From Planctomycetota bacterium (GTDB taxonomy: Bacteria; Planctomycetota; Planctomycetia; Pirellulales; Pirellulaceae), in NCBI GenBank assembly GCA_029259935.1, contig JAJDEH010000065.1, positions 42,419 through 106,418 of the forward strand: 64,000 nucleotides of DNA. Direction: 5' to 3'. Every line of letters starts with the position of its first letter. Position 1 is the first letter of the stretch. Below are positions 19,116-26,749 of this stretch, one piece after another. The position numbers were made by a program, and so were the translations under genes. The notes beneath the pieces are model-generated. The model was given only the letters and a program-made list of their open reading frames with translations, searched no databases and had not been told where the DNA came from.

Positions 19116-20549
19116 ATGACGGCCCATCCCTACATTCCCAACTCGGATCCGAAAATTCAGCGCCGGATGTTGGAGGCGATCGGGGCGACGGATATCGAAG
19201 AGCTGTACGAATCGATTCCTGCCGCCCTGCGGTTTAGAGGCCAAATGGAATTGCCTCGACCATTGATATGCGAAATGGAGTTGCGGCGTCATGTTCAAGA
19301 CTTGTTGGATCGCAACCAATCTTGTCAGGACTTGCTGAACTTTCGCGGTGGCGGGTGTGCCCAGCATTATGTGCCTGCCGTCTGCGATGAAGTCAATTCT
19401 CGAAGTGAGTTCTTAACGGCTTACGCCGGCGAGCCGTACGAAGACCATGGCCGGTTTCAGGCATTGTTTGAATTCGCCAGCATGATGGGCGAGTTGTTGG
19501 ACATGGACGTGGTCAGCGTGCCGACGTTCGATTGGAATCAAGCGGCCGCCACATCGATCCGCATGGCGGGACGGATTACGCAGCGCGACCGGGTGTTGAT
19601 CTGCGAACAGATTGCTCCCGAACGCCGTTCGACGATTGAAAACTACTGCCGGTCGGCGATGCAAATCGAAACGTTTCGCTGTGAACCGAAAACCGGGATG
19701 GTCGATCTAGATGACCTCCGCGCGAAACTCGGACCCGATGTGGTTGGTGCCTATTTTGAATACCCGAGTTACTTGGGTTGCATCGAAGTGCGAGGGGAAG
19801 AGATTTCCGACGCGGTTCATCAATGCGGCGGCCTGTCGATGGTCGGCACCGACCCGATCGCACTCGGCGTGATCGAGCCCCCGGCTAGTTTCGGCGCTGA
19901 TATCGTATGCGGCGACTTGCAACCGCTGGGCATGCACATGAACCAAGGGGGTGGACAAGCGGGTTTTATCGCGACCCGTGATGAAGAACGGTTCGTGCGA
20001 GAATATCCTTCCCGGCTGTTCGGCATCTGCCAGACGGACGTTGCCGGCGAATGGGGGTTTGGCGACGTTTTGTACGATGAGCGCACGTCGTTTGGGGCCC
20101 GCGAGCAGGGTAAGGAGTTTGTCGGGACGGCAACCGCGTTGTGGGGCATTACCGCGGGAGTCTACTTGGCGCTGATGGGGCCGACCGGGATGCAGTCGAT
20201 TGGCCAAACCATCATGCAGAATGTGCAATACGCCCGGCAGCGGCTGGCGGCAATTGGCGGTTTGACGATCCGGGCGGAACCGTCGCCACACTTTAAAGAG
20301 TTCGTCGTCGATCTTGCCGGCGTCCAGGTGAGTCCGGCGGAGCTAAACCGAGGCCTGCTGGAGCACGGCATCCTGGGCGGAATCGATTTGACAGGCACGC
20401 TATCAGGATACGACGATTGCATGCTGTTGTGTGTCACCGAAATGCACACCGCCGAAGACATCCATCGTCTGGCCGACACGATCGCCCAAATCGTCGCCGG
20501 ATCCAACGGATATTCGAAAGACCCAAGACCACGCGGACGGCCAACATGA
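19116..20549 (+). CDS. Glycine dehydrogenase subunit 1-like protein (GcvPA-like, divergent)
   Basis: A 477-residue protein of the GcvPA (N-terminal half of P-protein) family, fold-type I PLP enzyme half without its own PLP lysine. The N-terminus follows the family (HPYIPNSDPKIQRRMLEAIG, then LYESIPAALR), as do HYVPAVCDEVNSR and EFASMMGELLDMDV. The normally well conserved TPYQxExxQG segment is replaced by AYAGEPYEDHGRFQ, and the usual YDGATA by FDWNQAAA, so substrate specificity may have changed. It overlaps the next gene by ATGA and forms a heteromeric pair with it. No gcvT or gcvH is in the window. It is probably a PLP decarboxylase or lyase; glycine as substrate is uncertain. Confidence 0.85.
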   Translation: MTAHPYIPNSDPKIQRRMLEAIGATDIEELYESIPAALRFRGQMELPRPLICEMELRRHVQDLLDRNQSCQDLLNFRGGGCAQHYVPAVCDEVNSRSEFLTAYAGEPYEDHGRFQALFEFASMMGELLDMDVVSVPTFDWNQAAATSIRMAGRITQRDRVLICEQIAPERRSTIENYCRSAMQIETFRCEPKTGMVDLDDLRAKLGPDVVGAYFEYPSYLGCIEVRGEEISDAVHQCGGLSMVGTDPIALGVIEPPASFGADIVCGDLQPLGMHMNQGGGQAGFIATRDEERFVREYPSRLFGICQTDVAGEWGFGDVLYDERTSFGAREQGKEFVGTATALWGITAGVYLALMGPTGMQSIGQTIMQNVQYARQRLAAIGGLTIRAEPSPHFKEFVVDLAGVQVSPAELNRGLLEHGILGGIDLTGTLSGYDDCMLLCVTEMHTAEDIHRLADTIAQIVAGSNGYSKDPRPRGRPT

Positions 20550-22123
20550 ATAGACGTTCGGAAAGATTTCACCAAGCGCGCTGGAACGAGCCGGTGATTT
20601 TCGAACTTGATAGCGCGGGGCAGCGCGGTATTGACGCCCCGCGTGTTTCGGATGAAATCCGCCGAGTGGTGGGTGATGGCCTTTCCCAACTGCCCGAGGG
20701 CACCCGCCGGAAAGAGGCACCGCGTCTGCCACGCCTTGGGCAAATGCAAGTCCTGAAGCACTACCTGCGTCTGTCGCAGGAGACGTTGGGGGCCGATTTC
20801 AACGTCGACGTCGGCCAGGGAACCTGCACGATTAAGTACAGTCCCAAAGTCAATGAACAGTTGGTGCGTTCGCACAAGCTGGCCGACGTGCATCCGTTGC
20901 AAGACACGGGGACGACTCAGGGCTCGCTGGCCATCATCCACGAGACGGAACGGTTTTTGTGTGAAGTCTCCGGCATGGATCGTTTTACGTTTCAACCGCG
21001 CAGCGGCGCGCAAGCCATCCTGGCGATGGCATCGATGGTGCGGGCTTACCATGAGAGTCGGGGCGAAGCGGGGCGTGATGAAGTCATCACCACGATGTTT
21101 TCGCATCCGTCGGACGCGGCCGCCGCGCACGTGTTGGGTTACAAGATAATTACTCTGCAACAGGATGAAGTGACCGGGCTGCCGAAACTAGCGGACCTGC
21201 GGGAGGCGGTCTCCGATCGCACTGCCGCGATGTTCATCACGAATCCCGAAGACACCGGTATTTTCAATCCAAGAATCCACGAGTTTACTGACGTCGTTCA
21301 TCAAGCGGGTGGAATCTGCTGCTACGATCAGGCGAATGCCAACGGAATACTGGGCATCACGCGTGCCCGCGAGGCCGGCTTCGACACCTGCTTCTTCAAT
21401 CTGCACAAGACGTTTTCGATTCCTCATGCCTGCGGCGGACCGGCCGTGGGTGCCGTGGGGGTTCGCGATTGCCTGATCCCTTACTTGCCCAAGCCCACGA
21501 TTGCCAAGGTGGGTGAAGGGTACACACTCAATTTCAATTGCCCGCACAGTATTGGGAAAGTCAGTTCGTTTCTGGGCGTGGTTCCCGGGGTGGTCAGGGC
21601 CTATGCCTGGATTCGCAGCCTAGGTGCCGAGGGGCTCAAGCTGGTCGCCCAAACCGCGGTACTCAACAACAACTATTTGCTGCACCACATCCGCCGAATC
21701 CGCGGCGCGTCCGTACCCTATGCCGAAGGTACTCGGCGCATCGAACAGGTGCGTTATTCATGGCAAACGTTGTATGAAGAAACGGGCGTCACAACCGAGG
21801 ATATTACCAATCGGATGTGCGACCACGGCATGCACATGTGGTCGAGCCACCATCCTTTTGTTGTTCCCAATCCGATGACCCTGGAACCGACGGAATCGTA
21901 CAGCCAAGCCGAGTTGGACCAGTATATCGACGCGCTGCGCAGCGTGGCACAAGAAGCCTACCATGCTCCGGATTTCGTCAAGACCGCGCCGCACCGTAGT
22001 TGCGTTCACAAGATTCACCAAGACTCACTCGACGATCCGCGGCGGTGGGCCATCACGTGGCGTGCCTTTTGTCGTAAGAACCAAAGTGACGCCCAAGCCG
22101 CGGCCGCGGGTGTCGTTTCGTAG
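20546..22123 (+). CDS. Glycine dehydrogenase subunit 2-like protein (GcvPB-like)
   Basis: A 525-residue partner of the preceding gene, equivalent to the C-terminal half of the P-protein. The PLP-binding lysine lies in NLHKTFSIPHACGGP; the canonical sequence has PHGGGGPG, so the glycine-rich stretch is altered. Other family features: MTMFSHPSDAAA-like GRDEVITTMFSHPSDA, AMFITNPEDTGIF, and CCYDQANANGILGI. The ATG at 20546 overlaps the previous stop (ATGA), and the frame is open upstream of it only as a shadow of the previous gene. Canonical GcvP needs the lipoyl protein GcvH as acceptor; none is nearby. The pair may use a genome-encoded GcvH elsewhere, or may decarboxylate another amino acid. 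Confidence 0.85.
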   Translation: MNRRSERFHQARWNEPVIFELDSAGQRGIDAPRVSDEIRRVVGDGLSQLPEGTRRKEAPRLPRLGQMQVLKHYLRLSQETLGADFNVDVGQGTCTIKYSPKVNEQLVRSHKLADVHPLQDTGTTQGSLAIIHETERFLCEVSGMDRFTFQPRSGAQAILAMASMVRAYHESRGEAGRDEVITTMFSHPSDAAAAHVLGYKIITLQQDEVTGLPKLADLREAVSDRTAAMFITNPEDTGIFNPRIHEFTDVVHQAGGICCYDQANANGILGITRAREAGFDTCFFNLHKTFSIPHACGGPAVGAVGVRDCLIPYLPKPTIAKVGEGYTLNFNCPHSIGKVSSFLGVVPGVVRAYAWIRSLGAEGLKLVAQTAVLNNNYLLHHIRRIRGASVPYAEGTRRIEQVRYSWQTLYEETGVTTEDITNRMCDHGMHMWSSHHPFVVPNPMTLEPTESYSQAELDQYIDALRSVAQEAYHAPDFVKTAPHRSCVHKIHQDSLDDPRRWAITWRAFCRKNQSDAQAAAAGVVS

Positions 22124-22136
22124 CCGAAAGCAGACC

Positions 22137-22913
22137 ATGACTGATCCGTCCCCGGAATTGGAATCGAAGGTTGCCATCGTCACGGGTGCCGCGTCCGGCA
22201 TCGGGCAGGCTACGTCGGAGTTGTTTGCGCAACATGGCGCTACCGTGGCGCTGTTGGACGTAGACGAGGCGCGGGGGGCGGCACTCGCGGCGGAACAGCG
22301 GTCACGAGGATTTTCGTCTCGGTATTTCCATTGCGACGTGGCAAACGAACAGCATGTTCAAGGCACGGTCGACGGCGTGTGCGCGGCGTTCGGGCGAATC
22401 GATATTCTGTTCAACAACGCGGGAATCACGCGACGGGCTTCGGTCGTCGAAACGACGGCCGATGAATGGGATCGCGTGGTCGCGGTCAATTTGCGCGGTG
22501 TGTTTCTGATGTCGAAATACACGATTCCCGTCATGGCGGCCGGTTCCGGCGGCGCGATCGTCAACACGAGCTCGGGATGGGGACTGGTCGGCGGCCGCGA
22601 CGCGGCTTCCTACTGTGCGACGAAAGGAGCGGTGGTCAATTTGACGCGGGCCATGGCGATGGACCATGCCGATCAGAACATTCGCGTGAACTGCATTTGT
22701 CCCGGCGACACCGAGACGGCGATGCTCACGGAAGAATGCCGGCAACTGGGTCGTGAGGCCCAGGCGTTTCTCAGTGAGTCGGCGGACCGGCCCCTCAAGC
22801 GGATCGGCAATCCGGAAGAGATCGCGGAAGCGGTTCTGTTTCTGGTTTCTCCGCGGGCCTCATTCGTAACCGGTACAACGCTTGTCGTCGACGGCGGCGG
22901 GCTGGCCGGATAA
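22137..22913 (+). CDS. Short-chain dehydrogenase/reductase (SDR)
   Basis: Classical NAD(P)-dependent SDR of 258 residues. The Rossmann motif is GAASGIGQ (about 17-24), followed by ALLDVDE, whose Asp after the second strand favours NAD over NADP. NNAG is near 92; the catalytic Ser is in VNTSSGW (about 144) and the catalytic Tyr/Lys in YCATK (about 158-162). The C-terminal FVTGTTLVVDGG is typical of FabG-like and sugar or alcohol dehydrogenases. It sits 13 bases after the GcvPB-like gene and probably oxidises or reduces a metabolite of the same pathway. The substrate cannot be told from the sequence. Confidence 0.92.
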   Translation: MTDPSPELESKVAIVTGAASGIGQATSELFAQHGATVALLDVDEARGAALAAEQRSRGFSSRYFHCDVANEQHVQGTVDGVCAAFGRIDILFNNAGITRRASVVETTADEWDRVVAVNLRGVFLMSKYTIPVMAAGSGGAIVNTSSGWGLVGGRDAASYCATKGAVVNLTRAMAMDHADQNIRVNCICPGDTETAMLTEECRQLGREAQAFLSESADRPLKRIGNPEEIAEAVLFLVSPRASFVTGTTLVVDGGGLAG

Positions 22914-22953
22914 CACCCGAACCAACCTCGACAATACAAATAAGGAATATGTC

Positions 22954-23868
22954 ATGCAGCACAACTCGAAGCGAATTCGCACCTCGATCACTTTGATTGC
23001 AACGGTGTTGTTAGTTGCAGGCGTTCGCATCGCCGCTGCCCAACCCGAGCAAGACGAGAAGCCCGGTACGCCTGTCGAAACAGTGGCCGGACCCGTTGTC
23101 GACCAACTTGGCGCGGCCGCGCTCGACACGTCCGCGCTCGACACCGCCGAGCTGGCTCGTATCGACTGGGTCGAGGAATCGAAAAAGGGCGGCCTCACGA
23201 TGATCGCCTTGGGTCTACTGTCAGTCGCCGCGCTCGCCTTCTTTCTGGAAAGGTCTCTCGCGCTGCGGGTCGGAAGATTTGTTCCACGCCGCCTACGCAA
23301 GAAACTGGCGGCGGTGATCGAGGAAAGAGACTTGGCGAAGATGCGCGAAGTTTGCCAGGGCGAGAATTCCACTCTGGGGAAGGCCGGCCTGTTCATCGCC
23401 CAGCACTACGACCGGCCGCACGACGTTGTCACCACGGCCATCGCTGATATCGCCGGCCGCGATATTCGCAATCAAATTGCGAAGACCTCGCCGCTGTCCG
23501 TGATTGCCGCGCTGGCACCGTTGCTGGGGCTGTTGGGAACGATGATCGGGATGATCGAAGCCTTCAAGCTTGTATCGATCTACGGCGACGACGGCGGCGC
23601 GTCGATGCTGGCCGACTCGATCGCCAAAGCCCTGATAACGACGGCCGGGGGACTGGTTCTCGCCATTCCGGCCCTCGCCGCGTACCACTACTTTCGCCAC
23701 TGTATCAATGGCATCGCCAACGAAGTCGAGGTGCAACTTGACAGTTTAATCGCGGCGACCTTGTTCCAGCAGGAGCCGGCGAAACAACGAGAGAATCCTA
23801 CCGCCGTGGAGCCTCAGCCGCCCAATGCAACGCCGGCCATCGCGCCGACTGCCGCTGGCGCGAACTAG
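22954..23868 (+). CDS. ExbB/TolQ/MotA-family proton channel protein
   Basis: Inner-membrane protein of 304 residues. The ATG at 22954 is preceded by TAAGGA. It opens with a signal-type segment (about 10-30), a periplasmic linker, then a TM helix at about 80-98 (LTMIALGLLSVAALAFFLER). A cytoplasmic loop is followed by two TM helices, LSVIAALAPLLGLLGTMIGM near 180 and LITTAGGLVLAIPALAAYHY near 230, which match the MotA/TolQ/ExbB core. It should form the proton-driven stator with the two ExbD proteins downstream. It starts 40 bases after the SDR gene and 16 bases before the first exbD. Confidence 0.93.
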   Translation: MQHNSKRIRTSITLIATVLLVAGVRIAAAQPEQDEKPGTPVETVAGPVVDQLGAAALDTSALDTAELARIDWVEESKKGGLTMIALGLLSVAALAFFLERSLALRVGRFVPRRLRKKLAAVIEERDLAKMREVCQGENSTLGKAGLFIAQHYDRPHDVVTTAIADIAGRDIRNQIAKTSPLSVIAALAPLLGLLGTMIGMIEAFKLVSIYGDDGGASMLADSIAKALITTAGGLVLAIPALAAYHYFRHCINGIANEVEVQLDSLIAATLFQQEPAKQRENPTAVEPQPPNATPAIAPTAAGAN

Positions 23869-23884
23869 CAGGAGGAACGGCGAC

Positions 23885-24361
23885 GTGCAAATCCAGTACG
23901 ACGAATCAGATCAAGCAGGTGTTCCCCTGTCGCCGTTGATCGACTGCGTTTTCCTGTTGCTGATCTTTTTCTTGGTCACCACGATGCTGAAGAAATGGGA
24001 AACACAAATTCCCATCACCATGCCGGACATCACCACCAGCTTGTCGGACGAGGCGAACGACGACATCTTTCGCATTGCCCTGGACCGGGCGGGCAATCCG
24101 TATTTCGAGTCGCACCGCGATCGAGACGGATTCACCATTTACACGTCCACTCCCGATCTGGCCGCGTTCCTAAAGACATTGGCCAGCCATCGCGACCAGT
24201 CGCGGCCGCTGCGTCTGATGGCGGAACGGGACGCCCGTTTTCAGTCGGTCGTCGATGCCTTGGACACCTGCCAATTGCAGGGCTTCGACAACGTCGATCT
24301 AAAATTGAACTATCGCTTACGGCTGAGCCGCGATGACCAGCGGAATCGGCGCGGCCGCTGA
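23885..24361 (+). CDS. ExbD/TolR-family protein (first)
   Basis: A 158-residue inner-membrane protein, one half of the ExbB-ExbD motor. The start is a GTG at 23885 with AGGAGG nine bases before it. After a short cytoplasmic tail (about 1-17) there is the signature LSPLIDCVFLLLIFFLVTTM, which contains the proton-carrying Asp in the single TM helix, and then a periplasmic domain. It ends 14 bases before a second, shorter exbD. Two adjacent ExbD paralogues suggest a hetero-dimeric motor, as reported for some ExbB-ExbD-ExbD gene sets. Confidence 0.93.
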   Translation: MQIQYDESDQAGVPLSPLIDCVFLLLIFFLVTTMLKKWETQIPITMPDITTSLSDEANDDIFRIALDRAGNPYFESHRDRDGFTIYTSTPDLAAFLKTLASHRDQSRPLRLMAERDARFQSVVDALDTCQLQGFDNVDLKLNYRLRLSRDDQRNRRGR

Positions 24362-24375
24362 ACAAGGAATTCCGA

Positions 24376-24795
24376 ATGCAAATAGCTATGAACGACGAAG
24401 CGCGGGCCGAGGTGTCCATGTCGCCTCTGGTCGACTGCGTGTTTTTGCTGCTGATCTTTTTCTTGGTCGCCACCATGTTCAAAAAAGACGATCGGGACAT
24501 CGACGTCAATCTGCCGAATTCCAATTCGGCCATCAAACTTCGTCCCGACGACAACAATATTGTGGTTGGCATTGATGCGGCGGGGCAGGTCTATTTCGAG
24601 GGCGCTCCGTCGTCGATGAACAACTTGCACGCCTCGTTGGAGAATACCGCTTATCTAGATCCGGGGCGCCGCATCCGGCTCGACGCCGATGCCGACGCGC
24701 CCATTTTCAAAGTCGTCGAAGTGCTCGACGCTTGCCAGTTTCGCGGCCTGAACAACGTAGCCATAAGGACCTATGATGAAAGCTATAATCGCTAG
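24376..24795 (+). CDS. ExbD/TolR-family protein (second)
   Basis: A 139-residue paralogue of the preceding gene with the same membrane signature (MSPLVDCVFLLLIFFLVATM) including the channel Asp, and a periplasmic domain with GQVYFEG and FKVVEVLDACQFRGLNNVAI. AAGGAA precedes the ATG. Its last 23 bases overlap the start of the coiled-coil protein, a sign of translational coupling with what is probably the motor's output component. Confidence 0.93.
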   Translation: MQIAMNDEARAEVSMSPLVDCVFLLLIFFLVATMFKKDDRDIDVNLPNSNSAIKLRPDDNNIVVGIDAAGQVYFEGAPSSMNNLHASLENTAYLDPGRRIRLDADADAPIFKVVEVLDACQFRGLNNVAIRTYDESYNR

Positions 24796-26686
24796 AGTGC
24801 CCATAATTGGGAAGCTCGGCCCGTTTTCCGTTTCGATGGCGGTTCACGTCGTCGTGATTTGGCTGTTGATGGCGTTGGGCGTTCTGCGGGTCGATCTGCT
24901 CTTGGACCGCGACCAGGCGCGAGCCCAATCGCAAGAAGCGTCCGCTAGGCAGGCCGCTCGGGAAGCCAAGGAACGAGCCCGCCGCCAACGCATGAAGTTG
25001 AACGAAGAACATGCGGCCAAGCTCAAAAAGGAAGCCGACCGAGTTACGAAGCGGCGTCTGCGGGCGCACGTCGTTTCGCTACGAGCAAAATATCAACAGA
25101 TCAAGCAACTCAAGTCGAACAAGCTCACCGAAATCAAACGGCGCACGTCCCGAGAAATCGAAAACCGAGCGCTCGACAACCTGCGAGCCCGCGCGGAGAC
25201 GTTGGCGAGGGAATCCTCGAATTTGAATCGCCGCTATCGACATGCCGTGCGCGGCGAGGTTGCTGATCTTGCCAAGCAAGCTGCCGAGACGACGGGGAAG
25301 TTTCTTGAGCAAGAACAAGACGGTAAGACATCCTCGGACGAAATCGGCAAACAACTGTCGAAGGACGCCAGCAACGTGGAAAGCAGGGCCAGTGACGCGG
25401 CGGCCGGACTGGACGTCGACGGCAGCAAGAGCCGCACTTTGGCCTATCCGGAAGACAAACAAGTACATCATTTGGCCCAGCAGTTTCAAGCCGCAGTCAA
25501 ACGGGCCGTCGGCGATTCGCCCGACTTGAAGAAGTTCAACGATACCAGTTCCGCGCGTCCGTTCGACGACGGCCGCTTCGCGGATGCGGCCACGCTGGAC
25601 GCACCGGGCGACCTCTATCAACTCGCCAAGGAACTCGAGCAGGAGATTGCCGCGCACTACGACGACTTTCGCACGGGCGAACTCGCTTTGGGGCAAAACA
25701 CCACGTTCGACGACGCCAAGGCAAAACTCGCCGGCGTTGGCACGCCTCAGCGGCCCGACTTGGAAGGTGAACTGGATCGGCTGCAAGACCAACTGGGAAA
25801 CGCCGGCGGCGAGGGCGACCAGGGACCGGTCACGATGAGCGACCTGACTGAATATCGGCAAACATTGGGCCGTGCAAACAGCGTCGCCGGACAAATGGAC
25901 CTACGCGCCGGCAATCTGCTGTCCCAGGCCTTGGGACTGGACGGCAACGGCGCGCTGCGGGCGCTGTTGGCTCAAGGATCATTGCAAGGACAAGGTCAAG
26001 CTGATCTCTCCAGCCTGATGGGTGCCCTGTACGGATTGCCCGGCCATGGCCCTGGCAGCGGCCCCATATGGAACCAACGTTTTCATATGGAAATCGAAGG
26101 CGGCAGGTTCATGCGGCACGTCGACAATCTTCCCGGCATTAGAATTCCGCGCAAAAAGATTTTTGCCGAAGCCATGACCGGGCGACGCTTCAGCCGCGAT
26201 TCGGCCCGCAAAGGCTGGCTCTATGTCGATACCTGGTATCTGATCGGACCTTGGGAAAACCACGGCCGGATTGATTATTCCGTGGTGCACCCGCCCGAAA
26301 ACGGGATCGACTTCGACGCCACGTACTACGACGGCAAACGCGGCCGAGAACTTCGCTGGGAGTACATTCACAGCAACAGCATTCGCGTGATTCCCAAAAA
26401 TGCTCCCGGCGATTCGACCTGGTACGCCTATACCGAGTTGTACTTCGATGAGCCGATGGAAATGCTGCTGGCCGTCGCCAGCGACGATGCGACGAAAGTC
26501 TGGATCAACAATCAAGTGGTCTGGCAGGAAAATGGCCTCAGCCAATGGAGCATGGGCGAGGGCGTCCGCAAGGTGCTGTTCAAACAGGGAACCAACACGG
26601 TGTTAATCCGTGTCGAAAACGGCCCCGGTGAGACCATCTTTTCGATGGTGGTTTGCCCGCCCGAAGCGGTCCGCGATCAAAACTGA
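24773..26686 (+). CDS. Membrane-anchored coiled-coil protein with C-terminal PA14-like domain
   Basis: A 637-residue protein placed where a TonB or TolA gene would be. One N-terminal TM helix (about 18-40, FSVSMAVHVVVIWLLMALGV) is followed by a long Arg/Lys/Glu/Ala-rich coiled coil (about 46-165). A linker with helical segments spans 165-390, with a Gly/Gln-rich stretch near 400-430. The C-terminal beta-domain at about 480-637 (VDTWYLIGPWENHGRIDY, TELYFDEPMEMLLAVASDDA, VWINNQVVW) looks like PA14 or related carbohydrate-binding folds. There is no TonB C-terminal domain. By position and architecture it should transmit motor force across the periplasm; that is inference. ATGs at 24773 and 24776 are both possible; AAGGA spacing favours the second. 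Confidence 0.8.
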   Translation: MMKAIIARVPIIGKLGPFSVSMAVHVVVIWLLMALGVLRVDLLLDRDQARAQSQEASARQAAREAKERARRQRMKLNEEHAAKLKKEADRVTKRRLRAHVVSLRAKYQQIKQLKSNKLTEIKRRTSREIENRALDNLRARAETLARESSNLNRRYRHAVRGEVADLAKQAAETTGKFLEQEQDGKTSSDEIGKQLSKDASNVESRASDAAAGLDVDGSKSRTLAYPEDKQVHHLAQQFQAAVKRAVGDSPDLKKFNDTSSARPFDDGRFADAATLDAPGDLYQLAKELEQEIAAHYDDFRTGELALGQNTTFDDAKAKLAGVGTPQRPDLEGELDRLQDQLGNAGGEGDQGPVTMSDLTEYRQTLGRANSVAGQMDLRAGNLLSQALGLDGNGALRALLAQGSLQGQGQADLSSLMGALYGLPGHGPGSGPIWNQRFHMEIEGGRFMRHVDNLPGIRIPRKKIFAEAMTGRRFSRDSARKGWLYVDTWYLIGPWENHGRIDYSVVHPPENGIDFDATYYDGKRGRELRWEYIHSNSIRVIPKNAPGDSTWYAYTELYFDEPMEMLLAVASDDATKVWINNQVVWQENGLSQWSMGEGVRKVLFKQGTNTVLIRVENGPGETIFSMVVCPPEAVRDQN

Positions 26687-26749
26687 TGCCGCCGCCCCAA
26701 ACACAACACGAATGAATGGGCCGCTACCTTTGGCTGGAGGAATTCACTC

